Notes: generated by a model from the letters alone, not told the origin. Positions 20,480 to 30,319 are shown, numbered from the stretch's first letter. The stretch: DNA of 64,000 nucleotides from Branchiostoma floridae (GCF_000003815.2 NC_049986.1:22707111-22771110); one strand, 5' to 3'. Made by a program: numbers and translations.

Positions 20480-21400
20480 TCATCAATGCTATGCAAGTTA
20501 TTATTGACCAGCACGCCACGATAGGCACAATGTTGAAGTCTCTGTCACCTGAACGGGCCTCTCTGTATCCCATAGCAGATGTGTGCATTAACGTTGACCA
20601 TTTGCATGGCTTTTTAAATAAAGTGACACATTTTGATACGAGCAGAAGCTAATATCTTTGTCGACATGTTCCCTCGTCACATTTCGCGTCCTTAAGCGAA
20701 TGGCAAACTAACCTGACCTCACCGTCAAATTAAATACTAAGTAAAGACATAGAAATTAAGTAGCATTTCGTCTTCTTCTAGTTCTTCTTCCGCTATTGGC
20801 AGGCTTCATGTCAAAAACATGATCTGAATTATCGCTAATTAACACGTGACTAATTTACAAAGTTTGAGAGACTAAAACTTGAGACAAAAAACAAACACAG
20901 GAGCTTTTATACATTATTCGACATATGAAAAGACAGTGATTTCAGATCACAGAAGAGAATACAAAACGGTTGACAAACTTTGCGGTGGACAAGCATTGTG
21001 ATGCCATGGGGAAACTGTTCTGGAGGGGTGTAGAACAGGACCAGCTCCAGTTTAACATATATGATGATAACATAACAACTGACAACTCTTGTCTGTACTA
21101 AGCTTTCTTACATAAAAAAATATCACTTGGCTGCATGCATTCTACGTCAGTAAATTTATCGACGCATCCACTGTATCGGGTGATGATTTATTACATTAGA
21201 AAATAAACAGTAGCCTAAAGAAAACTACTTTATATAATAAACAGTGCAATTAGGTTGACAATGTACTAGTGATCCATATCAGAGAACAATAGCATTGAAC
21301 ATATCTCAAGAGCTATGCCGACTGCAGCAGTTCCACTTTGACTGGCAGGTTTTGTTTTCATTAAGTTGAATTGCACTAAGAAGTACACCTTTTTTCAAAG
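20480..21400. other. Intergenic, no gene recognised
   Basis: Includes a short segment (20.51 kb, 'agcacgccacgataggcac') related to 8.31 kb. No exon-like frame with splice signals. Confidence 0.5.
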
Positions 21401-21500
21401 GCGATTTTAAAAGATGTAGTTTCCGAATCTTCAGCCTCCAGAGCTTCTGTGCCGTCTCGAGCCGTTATTATTCTAAAGTCTGCTGAGCATCATAGATCAG
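21400..21500 (-). repeat. Degenerate solitary unit of the 29-residue exon
   Basis: 'tagtttccgaatcttcagcctcca' through 'tgctgagcatcatagatcagtggg' and 'ctgtgatgaaag' follows the layout of the array units at 15-16.6 kb, but is heavily diverged and no longer open. Confidence 0.4.
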
Positions 21501-21597
21501 TGGGCTACCTGTGATGAAAGTTGAGAATAACTTGAAATGACAGGTTCTACGTCTTTCACTGTTTTGATATCTTCGCCATGACTTCCATGCTGCAGCG

Positions 21598-21905
21598 TCA
21601 TCGGCGTACTGAAAGTTGTAAACGTTTGTGTATGTGCACATCTGTACATGGTAAAGTATCACTGTTCCTGTATCGTTTACATCCCTGGTCAACCATGTCT
21701 AGTTTTACACACATTGCACTTGGATTACATTCATTACTTAGTCTGAAAAAATATAAGGTTTCCTGTATGATAAACGCAGCCATATCTACTGTCATGCTCT
21801 GGAAAAACATAAACCCAACCGGGCGCAAGGGTCTAGCTATCAGGAAAATTCTGCAACTCCGCTGAGCGAGTGCGGGACGTCCCCATGTCGTTTCTGGAAA
21901 GGAAA
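21598..21905 (-). other. Possible alternative 3' exon region, copy V
   Basis: After TTTCCTTTCCAG the minus strand is open in the phase expected from the 22097 donor: TTWGRPALAQRSCRIFLIAR, then RPVGFMFFQSMTVDMAAF and on to SVRR and a stop near 21598. The paralogue at 9.06-9.28 kb has stops in this frame, so coding status is doubtful. Confidence 0.25.
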
Positions 21906-22096
21906 ATTTATGGAAGTAAATCTTCTAGTAATTTTTTTTAGTAAACTATTCTTCAAATTGCAAGTATTTGTTATAATGACACTTGTGCCTCTTATAAACA
22001 AAAAGTTGATAATGAATGAACTTACTGAATAAAATGAATCTGCTTGGCGGTTGAAAGTTGTACAAAAGCGAAATTTGTGTGAAATTATAAACTTAC

Positions 22097-22265
22097 CTTC
22101 TTTAACCATCAGTTCCCCTTCCATTTTTTTCTGTTGGAGTATTTCAAGAAGACGTGTTCCATCGGCAGTGCTGACCGATTTTCCAGCTGCTTCATTGTTG
22201 TGGCGTACGGATGCTCGCCGGTCTCAATTTTATGAATGCTGTTTGAGGCGTATTCCGTGCAGATC
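22097..22265 (-). CDS. Family core exon (copy V)
   Basis: The minus strand reads CTEYASNSIHKIETGEHPYA, TTMKQLENRSALPMEHVFLK, then YSNRK. An extra T run (ccatttttttctg) shifts the frame shortly before the donor GAAG|GTAAGT (last base 22097), whereas the 9.5 kb sister stays in frame with KMEGELMVKEG. Its N-terminal half differs from copies I/II (IHKIETGEHPY in place of AMIHVTGEYPY), so copies 0 and V form a separate subfamily. Probably inactive because of the frameshift. Confidence 0.5.
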
Positions 22266-22590
22266 GAATCATCGTTAATGTTACTTTTGCTAAGAAGTGG
22301 GGCTTTATACCAGTACTGTGCCATAGGAATCCATTTGGTACAGGTTATAACTGTCAGGTTTAGGGTTAGGTTGTATGAAATTAGTCATTCGGTCAAATCG
22401 TCTTGTCACTTAAAATTTACTCACCAATAGCATTCTGGTCCCAGTAACAGTACTTAGCATGTCATCTGCCTGATCAATCATATTCAACAGCTCCCCCAGC
22501 CCTTTTTCTACACATAGAATCTTAATGTCCTTCATTAGGCTCAGGTTCAAGACAGTTCAGGTTAGAAACTTTACTAGCACTACCGTCAAC

Positions 22591-22810
22591 CTAGTCTCCC
22601 TCATCCGACTCGTAGTTGTGACCAGTTACTGCATCAGGACAGTCGCATCTTTCTCCCATTCTCGGGCCTCTGTCTCGCAAGTCGCCAGGTCCTAGTCCTG
22701 GTCGGCAAGGTCCTGGAAGTTGCAGCCGAAAAGCTCTTGGGCGAGCCGCTTCATCCCAATATCGTGAACCCCAGACGCCTGCGCTGCGCTGGCTGACTCA
22801 GAAATGCCTG
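22591..22810 (-). pseudogene. Terminal exon of coiled-coil family, copy III
   Basis: Acceptor TTTTTGTAG|CAGGC (start 22810). Reads ISESASAAQASGVHDIGMKR, LAQELFGCNFQDLADQD, then TAG at 22692-22694 after an internal deletion. The conserved end (SDEGD-stop, 22591-22593) remains downstream in the old frame. Inactivated relative to 17310-17533. Confidence 0.65.
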
Positions 22811-23060
22811 CTACAAAAATACGTATGAAAGAGACCAAAATAGGAAGACAAAAAAAAAACACTGGCCACTGCAGGTATTTGAACATTTGTGTCACGCTAC
22901 TAGACTACCAAAGTCACTGCTTGCTGTAGATCCAGCTTCCTGGAATACTTGAGGCACGTTGAGGTCCGTTCTTCTTTGTTGAAGTGGCAAAGTTCAGAAG
23001 CGCGGTTTTATAGTCAATCTTATACTGGTGCTTATGTGTGAAAATATCTTAGAGTTTTAC

Positions 23061-23300
23061 CTTTTTCAACCATCAGCTCCCCTTCCATTTTCTGTTAGAG
23101 TAGGTGAACACGACGTGTTCCATTGGCAGTGCTGACCGATTTTCCAGCTGCGTCATGGGTATGACGTACGGATGTTCGCCGGTCACATCAGTCATCGCGT
23201 ACATCTCACTGGGGTTCTGGAAAGTAGTTTGGATACACTTTGATGAAGCGATCAAGATTTCGCTCCGTGGAACGCTTGTAAACACGCAAAATACGCCGGC
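23061..23300 (-). CDS. Family core exon without the upstream insertion (copy III)
   Basis: Here SRSEILIASSK-type sequence runs straight into the core: VPRSEILIASSKCIQTTFQN, PSEMYAMTDVTGEHPYVIPM, TQLENRSALPMEHVVFTYSN, RK, ending near the donor GAAAAAG|GTAAAA (last base 23061). A one-base loss at 'RKWKGS' (sister copies RKMEGEL) shifts the last few codons. In copies I, II and IV about 200-270 bp separate the two halves. The uninterrupted frame suggests either the ancestral exon or precise loss of an intron. Confidence 0.55.
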
Positions 23301-23424
23301 GTTTGGCTGTGCTGATATCCTTGCGGTAAATCAGTACCGGTTAGGATTTTGTCATATGAAACTATTCATTCGACCAAGCGGTCTGTCTGTCAGTACCAAC
23401 TCTAACTTAGTTAGATATACTCAC

Positions 23425-23519
23425 CAACAGCATTTCGATCCGGAGCGTCAGTGCGACCACTTGGCTCTCAAGGGCCCCAACCCTCTGGTACAAGCTAGCC
23501 CGCGATCTCCAGATCTTCG
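23425..23519 (-). pseudogene. Coiled-coil exon, frameshifted (copy III)
   Basis: Borders TTTACAG|CGA and CTGTTG|GTGAGTATATC are intact. The frame begins near EDLEIAG and stops; ASLYQRVGALESQVVALTLR is readable after a shift. A decayed heptad unit. Confidence 0.55.
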
Positions 23520-23639
23520 CTGTAAACAAAGTATGCTAATATGTTACTTTTAACAAGAAGTAGGGCTTCATGCCAGTACTGTACCATGAAAAAAGATTTG
23601 GTACATGTTAGGGGTGGGCTGGTTATATGAAATTTATCA

Positions 23640-23800
23640 TTAGGCCAAGAGTTTTGTCTCTCATTATCTGCCTTTCTCTTTATGCACTGACACTTCACCC
23701 ATACCATCCGCTTCATCCTTAACCGACGTGCGTTAGAAGGATCATCGGGATTCAACTGTTCTGGGCCCATTATAGTTTAATCAAGTTCGTCTAGTGTCTT
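23640..23800 (-). pseudogene. Family linker segment (copy III)
   Basis: After CATAAATGCAG the minus strand reads VLKTLDELD and then TAA; further on MGPEQLNPDDPSNARRLRMK and RMVWVKCQCIKRKADN stay open. This copy preserves the arginine codon that is TGA in copies I and II, but has its own stop. Confidence 0.45.
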
Positions 23801-23864
23801 TAACACTGCATTTATGTATGAAAACATAACCCCCTTGGTATTCGGTAGGCAGTATTTCGACCTA

Positions 23865-23915
23865 GTATCTGCACCTCCAGTGCCACTGTCCGCTGGTTTA
23901 GACCGTCTATCTACA
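23865..23915 (-). pseudogene. Coiled-coil exon remnant
   Basis: Reads IDGLNQRTVALEVQI on the minus strand, a relative of the WTGQQIDSLYQWIVALEMQ exon at 25111-25188, with a stop just before and weak borders. Confidence 0.4.
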
Positions 23916-24038
23916 CGTTATTGTTGTTACTTTTGCAAAGAAGTAGGGCTTCGTACCAGTACCCTAAGAGAATCGATCTCCATGGCCCAAAGCGTCTTGC
24001 CTGTTTATTATCAACTTAAACTTTATAGATTTACTCAC

Positions 24039-24131
24039 CAATAGCATTGCCGCCTGTAACATCAGTGTGACCACCTGGCCCTCCAAGCCACCCACCCGAA
24101 GGTTCAGGTCAGCGATGGTCTGATCTTTTGG
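24039..24131 (-). CDS. Coiled-coil heptad exon, 31 residues
   Basis: Exon of 93 bp, phase 0, acceptor CCTACAG|CCA, donor CTATTG|GTGAGTAAATC. Encodes PKDQTIADLNLRVGGLEGQV, VTLMLQAAMLL. Open and splice-competent. It sits immediately downstream of the truncated copy IV core exon, with no terminal exon in between, marking a recombination joint. Confidence 0.7.
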
Positions 24132-24266
24132 CTGTAGGAACAATACAAAACGTTGATGATACAATGAATAACGAGTGATTAATTGAATCATATGAATTGA
24201 ATTCATCTACTAGGCGGTTCAATATTGTACAAAAGTGAGATATGTGTAAAATTATCAAAAACTTAC

Positions 24267-24419
24267 CTTCTTCAACCATCAGCTCCTCTTCGATTTTTCT
24301 GTTAGAGTAGGTGAACACGACGTGCTCCATCGGCAGTACTAGTTAGTGCTGACCGATTTTCCAACTGCTTCATCGGTATGACCTACGGATGTTCACCGGT
24401 CACATCAGTCACTAGCGTT
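24267..24419 (-). pseudogene. Family core exon (copy IV, orphaned)
   Basis: Acceptor CTTTCCAG (start 24419) and donor GAAG|GTAAGT (24267) are present; MEHVVFTYSNRKIEEELMVE is readable. A short loss near the start (GERTLVTDVTGEHP) disturbs the frame, and no terminal exon follows before the next coiled-coil unit. Likely non-functional. Confidence 0.5.
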
Positions 24420-24789
24420 CTGGAAAGTAGTTTGGAGTCTTCTTTATTTCAGACAAGGTCCTTGGAAAACTGTATAAGCTACTTTATGAAGTCTGTCATC
24501 CTTCACTGCTTCGCCAATTTAATGGTAAACAAAAATCTGGGGCGTGCCCAGCAAGACCCCTTTGTTCACTATCCTAGAAAAATTGTAACGGCATCACACT
24601 ACTGGTTTTGATGAAACGATCAAGATTTCGCTCCGTTAAACGCCTGCACGGAAAATACTACAACGTTGCGCTACTGCTATCACTACTTTGACTCCTGCAA
24701 ACTTTCTAAATTGTGATAAACTACTAAAGAGATTACAGTCGGGGAGTCATTTTCATCTCCGACGCATTCTAATAATGGTTAGAACGGGA

Positions 24790-25060
24790 GACCGTTTTTT
24801 TTTGGTTCTTAATATATCGTAACATATTTTCCATCGTGCATAACAGAAGGTTCACAGGAAGAAAGTCTGATTGCCTTATCAGGAAAGGCTTAGTCTGCCT
24901 TTTTCTTTATGCACAGACACATCACTCATACCATCCGCTTCATCCTTAATCAATACGTTTATGATGATAGAATCGAAGGATAATCGGAACTCAGTCCCAA
25001 CTGTTCTAAGCCGCTTCATCAAGTTTTTCCAGTGTCTTTGATATGTGAAAACATAATCCT
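24790..25060 (-). pseudogene. Family linker segment (copy IV)
   Basis: Reads IKDTGKT-like sequence then IKDEADGMSDVSVHKEKGRL on the minus strand. It is the same DNA as the 11.7-12.0 kb segment but with several shifts (internal 'RLRTVGTEFRLSFDS'). Confidence 0.4.
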
Positions 25061-25110
25061 TGGTATTCGGACACATTTAATTAGATCTAGGCAGCATTTC
25101 GACCTAGTAC

Positions 25111-25188
25111 CTGCAACAACAGGGCGGTCATCTGCATCTCCAGGGCCACTATCCACTGGTATAGACTATCTATCTGCTGGCCTGTCCA
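25111..25188 (-). CDS. Coiled-coil exon 'WTGQQIDSLYQWIVALEMQ'
   Basis: Exon of 78 bp, phase 0: acceptor CGTTTACAG|TGG, donor GTTGCAG|GTACTAGG. Encodes WTGQQIDSLYQWIVALEMQM then TALLLQ. It is the only intact representative of the exon type that is frameshifted at 12046 and 18784. Leucine/isoleucine spacing fits a coiled coil. Confidence 0.65.
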
Positions 25189-25352
25189 CTGTAAACGTAA
25201 TTATGTTAATGCTATATTACTCTTGCAAAAAAATAGGCTCTGGTACCAGTACCATGAGAATCGATTTGGTACAGGTTACTGTTGGGGTTGGTTTATATGG
25301 CCCAAAGCGTCTTGTCTCTCATTATCAACTTAAATGTTATAAATTTACTCAC

Positions 25353-25466
25353 CAAGAGCAAAGCAACTTGGAACATCAGGGTGGCCACCTGGCCCTGAAG
25401 CCCGCCAAGCTGACCCACAAGGGCACCAACCCGCTGGTTTAGGGCTGCGATCTCCTGATCTTTGCG
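25353..25466 (-). CDS. Coiled-coil heptad exon, 38 residues
   Basis: Exon of 114 bp, phase 0: acceptor TTTACAG|CGC, donor GCTTTG|CTCTTG-type end followed by GTGAGTAAATT. Encodes RKDQEIAALNQRVGALVGQL, GGLQGQVATLMFQVALLL. It matches 19000-19113 in length. First heptad exon after array 2 in the direction of transcription. Confidence 0.72.
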
Positions 25467-25539
25467 CTGTAAACACAATATGTAATTGTTGTTACTTATG
25501 TAAAGCTTCATACCCGTACTGTGTACTTAGACTTTAGAG

Positions 25540-25900
25540 GTACTGTTCCGTTTTCGCTTTCGCCTATAATCAAAGCAACATGGCCTAAAGTTTGAAAACA
25601 CGATGTAGTATTGATCTAATTAAAGCAAGCTTGAAAACAATAATCTGCTGGAATGTATACCAGAATACTAAATGATACACAAATATTACTTAGTCACATG
25701 TTGGATGGACTTGACTTCCTGCGGGTCTTTGGGATAAATACATATCTGTCCCTTCCAGTCTTGATCTGTGACAAAAGCAATAACTAACATTACAGTACTC
25801 TTACACAACAAAATATGTTTTCCTTTATTGCTTCCTTGCTCTTAATGTGTAGCCGTTTTGTGTCCAGTTCACTGTAACGACATGCACATAACTAATCATA
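25540..25900. other. No gene recognised
   Basis: AT-rich spacer between the heptad exon at 25.4 kb and array 2. Nothing exon-like was seen. Confidence 0.5.
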
Positions 25901-25905
25901 GATTT

Positions 25906-26936
25906 ATTGTTAGAATCTCCAACCTACCAGGCTTCTGGGCCTGCAGCCAGCCAGGTGACGACCACAGCCGCGTAAGCATGAGAAGAACACATGTATTGGA
26001 AATACAAATAAGGTTACCAACAAAATACTGAAATGCTAAGGTCTACTCGTTACAATAACTGTGTCACCAACAAAAGGCTTATATATGTACCACACTTCTT
26101 ATCATAGCTTCTTTAAGTGAGACTGGTAGATTTAAGAGGTGCCTTTTCATTTACATACATGCAGTTTTAGATTCTCCAACCTACCGGGCTGCTGCACTTC
26201 AAGCCAGCCAGCAGAACATTGGAGCCTTCGTAGCATGAGTGGCACTCCTGTGATGGAAATAACAAAAAGGTTACCAACAAAATACTGAAATGCTAAGGTC
26301 TACTTATTACAATAACTGGGTCACCAACAAAAGGCTTATATATGTACCACACTTCTTATCATAGCTTCTTTAAGTGAGGCTGGTAGATTAAGAGGTGCCT
26401 TTTTTATATGCATAAATGCAGTTTTAGATTCTCTAACCTACCAGGCTTCTGGCTTTAAACCACCCCCTGGAGGACACCAGTCTCCTGAGCATGAGGTGAA
26501 CACCTATATTTGAAATACCAAATGGGTTACCAACAAAATACTGAAATGCTACGGTTTACTTATTACAATATCTGTGTCACCAACAAAAGGGTTATATCTG
26601 TACAACGCATATCTGTACCAAACTTCTTATCATAGCGTCTTTTTAAGCGAGACTGGTAGATTTAAGAGGTGACTTTTTCATATACATAAATGCAGTTTTA
26701 GATTCTCCAACCAACCAGGCCTTTGCGCTTCCATCCAGTTGGCTGATGACTGCAGTCTACGCAGCATCAGTGGCACTCGTGTGATGGAAATAACAAAAAC
26801 GTTACTAAGAAAATACTGAAATGCTAAGGTCTACTTATTACAATAACTGGGTTCTGCTTGAAGAAATATCTTTTTATTTTTATTTTTTTGTCTAAATTAC
26901 AGATGTAGTTTTAGATTCTCCAACCTACCAGGCTCA
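25906..26936 (-). repeat. Array 2 of 29-residue exons (4 units plus a fragment)
   Basis: Exons at about 26686-26778, 26412-26503, 26155-26247 and 25906-25992, with a truncated unit at 26900-26936. DNA from 26,330 to 26,930 is almost identical to 15,240-15,840, including the same frameshifted unit, so this is a recent duplicate. Open units read VPLMLRRLQCSAGWLEVQQP and VLLMLTRLWSSPGWLQAQKP. Two acceptors have lost their AG (CATG at 25.99 kb, CACG at 26.78 kb). Probably partly non-functional. Confidence 0.7.
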
Positions 26937-27158
26937 AGGTTAATTTACAAGCTAAAATTCATTTCCCGATTTGCATGCATAGGAAGCTCCTGTCTAAACG
27001 TGTTCTTGCTAGCTAACTGGCTGTCCTGTGGCATACTGTTCCAAATGAATATAGATTTGTTTATAGCTTTGTGAAAAATATCGGCCATCCTCTTGCGTTG
27101 TGTTCCGCTATGGTCACTCGATTCCCCGTGTAAATAGCGTTGTTCCACTCATCGTCCC

Positions 27159-27245
27159 CTGCAGTTTGACGACTTGCTGAGCCAGGTCAAGGTTCTCCTC
27201 TTGTAAGGCCGATTTCCGGTTTTGGAGGAGAAAGGAATTTTTCTT
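27159..27245 (-). CDS. Coiled-coil exon 'LLQNRKSALQEENLDLAQ'
   Basis: After GAACAG the minus strand reads KKNSFLLQNRKSALQEENLD, LAQQVVKLQG: a strong heptad pattern with leucine/valine at a/d. The acceptor assignment is tentative (an alternative CTCCAG exists in the related 28.93 kb copy but is CTCCAA here), and no good GT donor follows CTGCAG. Coding resemblance is clear, splicing is not. It lies upstream of array 2. Confidence 0.45.
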
Positions 27246-27535
27246 CTGTTCATGTTGCCTTTTTCGGTCGGTATTGAGAAATCTCTATTTATTGTCAACG
27301 GTACAGTAAACATTGCAATAACAACATACATAAATATGACGTATGAAATAGCAAGACAAAATCAATATATAAATATGCACGGCGAGGTAATATTCTATTT
27401 TTTTTAAAGACTTTCAGGTTTTGGTCAAATTTTCGGGGAGTAGTTGTGGTTTACCATTACATTGCCAACTATCCATTTTCCTTCTCAAGGTTAACTTAAG
27501 AGAATAGATGTACTCCGGCACATTATGGCGTCTAC

Positions 27536-27610
27536 CTGCAGCACCACGGCTGCCTGTTTGTTCTCCAGCTGATGAACTTTTTCCTCAAATTCTTGCAATT
27601 TTCTTGTCTT
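27536..27610 (-). CDS. Coiled-coil exon 'KTRKLQEFEEKVHQLENKQ'
   Basis: Exon of 75 bp: acceptor AATGTTCAG|AAG, donor GTGCTGCAG|GTAGACG. Encodes KTRKLQEFEEKVHQLENKQA, AVVLQ, three clean heptads and a partial. Phase 0 like the heptad exons downstream, so it could be spliced directly to them. Probably an N-terminal part of the same protein. Confidence 0.6.
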
Positions 27611-28104
27611 CTGAACATTGATGTAGGAGGTCCATGGCATTTCTCCTTCTGGTAGCGTTGTTTTGCCATAGTGTGGAAGTGATGGTCACATTGACAAGAT
27701 TTGTGAGGGAGGTGGACTGTGATGTGTTTTTGTAGTCCAATTTTTGTCTTTTAGTTTTTCACACATGTCACTAACATGTTGCAGTTTCGCGCATGTATCA
27801 CATTCGACTGTTTCCGAATGCTTCATTTGTAATGAAAACACTTTTCACATGTGCGGCGCCTTCCTGTTCAGCCTCGAGTGGTAGCCCTCTAGGTCGTTGT
27901 TCGTCCTGATCGGCTGTTCACTCATGCATTGTCCACTCGCTGTTCCCCAGCCACTCCCGTTCCATTTACATGTGTACCAATATTGAAAAAAAATGATCAT
28001 TTTTCTGGAGTAATCTTTTACTGGCTTACGAGACAAATCTATCTTATACTGTTATCCCGGCAGAAGCTGGAATATTTTCCAGAGATAATTTAGTTTGCAT
28101 TGAC

Positions 28105-28170
28105 AATATATAAAATCTTTTTAGCTTTATTGCCATGGAACCACTCTCCAGGATAGCCGTGTTACAGGAG
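28105..28170 (-). pseudogene. 'TAILESG' exon remnant
   Basis: CNTAILESGSMAIKLKRF on the minus strand matches LEHTAILESGFMAIKL at 17.0 kb. The flanking frame is disrupted. Confidence 0.45.
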
Positions 28171-28227
28171 CATATCTCAATTTCAACAGTTTTTCATGTG
28201 TCGAAATGACCAGTGAATGATGAGTAC

Positions 28228-28366
28228 CTTGTCTTTTAGCACAACTGAGTCTTTCTCAATGGTCTTGTGGTCCTATTGCAGCGCCTCCAAGCAGTTGTTG
28301 TCATAGCAAACTGTGTTCATCACTTGACTATGGTCGATGATCACGTCCCTCATCTCATTCGCAGAC
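28228..28366 (-). pseudogene. Upstream helical exon with one nonsense codon
   Basis: A 139-bp exon: acceptor CGACCCTTTCCAG|G, donor AAAGACAAG|GTACTCA. Forty-six codons: SANEMRDVIIDHSQVMNTVC, YDNNCLEALQ, TAG at 28273-28275, DHKTIEKDSVVLKDK. It is helix-forming and charged, with a coiled-coil-like end. The TAG is one step from CAG (Gln), so this is a recent pseudogenisation, an error, or an allele. Confidence 0.5.
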
Positions 28367-28679
28367 CTGGAAAGGGTCGACATTATCAGGCCACATTTCC
28401 AATTCTTGGTTCTAAGAGTGATGCTTTGCAAACACCTTAAAACTAGTCTGGCTATTTTCACCTTTTCCACCACCTACAACACAGCAACACATGTGGGACG
28501 AAACGCCCTCTGCAATGTTCCATTTATCGTCCTCGCCTACCATGTCTGCTACGTGCAAAGTCGCACGGCTCGACTGTGAGGGGAAAACACAAGATCAAGA
28601 AAGACACACACGAGTCTTGCGTAGATGTCACATTTCTGTTTTTTCATTAAGTTCTATTTGATACTGTAATGCATCGTGG

Positions 28680-28970
28680 AGTTTCTCTGCAAATCTGGGG
28701 GTTCCACTTTAGCTGAGATGTAGACCATATCCTCCGCACAGTAGTCTGTCCTGAAGTGATTTCGCAAATCTAGCTATAAACTTTACGTTGACGTTGGCTT
28801 TAAATGCTTCACATTCTTGTGCAAGAATATTGTTCTACGCTAACTTTTGATTAAACTTTGTAGAAATAAACTACCGACTGGGCCTGTGTCGGCTTTACCT
28901 AAGTGCATAGGCTTGTTCTGTTCTTGCCCTGGCCGTAGTTGTTGTTCTGGAGGAGAAAGGCATTTTTCGT
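28680..28970. repeat. Duplicate of 16.77-16.99 kb
   Basis: 'ctctgcaaatctggggttcc', 'gttggctttaaatgYttYac' and 'cgactgggcctgtgt' occur in both places. Followed by a decayed relative of the 27.2 kb exon (TTCTCCTCCAG|AACAACAAC). Confidence 0.6.
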
Positions 28971-28974
28971 TCAT

Positions 28975-29240
28975 TTATAGTTTATTTCAGGCACTTAGCC
29001 AATATTAACGGACAACAAAAAATAGAAAAGCATTCAAGACAAGATACAAATACAGATGCTATATTATGCAAGGGTAGGACTAGCCAGGGTGTTTGAAGGT
29101 AAGATTGACGTAGAGTCCGCAGAATTTGGTCGCCCGTTACTACAAAAATGTACTTTTTAGAACTCAACGAGACCCTGTTGCCATGGCAAATGTTCTTCAT
29201 CTTCTGAAAAGAGCACCGGAGTTTCATCTAAATCCGCGCA
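28975..29240 (-). mobile_element. LINE-type 3' tail
   Basis: The minus strand ends in 'ggctaagtgcctgaaataaac', preceded by a T-rich untranslated-like stretch. Resembles other LINE ends in the window; no reverse-transcriptase residues are visible. Confidence 0.35.
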
Positions 29241-29381
29241 CTCCTGTAGGTGGGGCATGTTATGAGAAGGAACAGGGATATATTTAAGTCTACCAAAAAT
29301 AATCTCTATACTGCACACTGATTATAGAATAACTTAAGTTGCTATTAATGCTGCAACCAGAGGAAAGTGATCCTTGCCTGC

Positions 29382-29450
29382 GTGGATACGAATGTGGTTT
29401 TTAAGGTTGACTTTCAAACTAAAATGTTTCTTGCAGTGACAGCAAGGTTT
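29382..29450 (-). pseudogene. C2H2 zinc-finger unit
   Basis: The minus strand reads HKPCCHCKKHFSLKVNLKNH then IRIHAGK, fitting C-x2-C-x12-H-x3-H. Only one finger is in frame; flanking sequence decays. A near-copy lies 318 bp away. Confidence 0.55.
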
Positions 29451-29699
29451 GTGGCATTCCAATTTTATAATTTTTTTAAGACAATTTTTGGGACAGTTAC
29501 GTTTTTGTTTCTACATGTATTATGAAGAATGTGTATTCATTGACAGAGGTGAACACTTAGTGGCTTTTAAGTCTAATCTACCAATTCCTTAAAGCTGATA
29601 TTTCCCAGCAATCAGAACAGTGAGAGTTATTCTGTCTTCTTCATTCCTGCATCATAGATAAAAATTGCAGTTCTTGGACCTAAAGAGCTTCTTGCCTGC

Positions 29700-29770
29700 G
29701 TGGATACGAATGTGGTTTTTAAGGTTGACTTTCAAACTGAAATGTTTCTTGCAGTGGCAGTAAGGTTTTG
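29700..29770 (-). pseudogene. C2H2 zinc-finger unit lacking the first cysteine
   Basis: Reads TKPYCHCKKHFSLKVNLKNH, IRIHAGKK. A TAC codon stands where the 29.4 kb copy has TGC, so the first zinc ligand is missing. A third, more decayed copy (VKCQSRFENHIRIQAG) is near 30.21-30.27 kb. The three arose by tandem duplication of about 300-500 bp. Confidence 0.55.
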
Positions 29771-30319
29771 TGGCATTACTCCCGTGCGTTGTCAGGTTAT
29801 AAACAGGACCTTGTTGAACAGGTCTAAGATGTAGAACTGCGTGTAACCACGGAAGCCGTTGACAATAGCCAGAACTCTACGAAGTCTACAGGTTAAACAG
29901 CAGGAGAGAACACATTCAATTCTATGGAACTATTATGGAGATTTATTATTGACGTAAATACGTAGTGGCGTTTAATCTATTGTACAGAAAGAAAGCAGTT
30001 TCCAATAGTCTGGATAGGACATTTTCAATTTCGTATAAAATGTCAGACAATTTTGGGAGTTACTCTTCTATTTCTACATGTATTATGAAGGATATTTTGT
30101 AAACACAGTTGCTTTAAGTCTGATCTACCTATTCTTTAAAACTGATAGTTCTCAGCAATCAAAACAGCGTGTCGTCTTCCTTGCAGCTAACATACATCTT
30201 GCAACTCTCGGAGCTTTAATAGCATTCTGCCTGCTTGGATCCTTATATGGTTCTCAAATCTACTTTGACACTTCACTGTTTTTACATAGTACTAGTACTC
30301 GACCTCATTTGCCTTGCTG

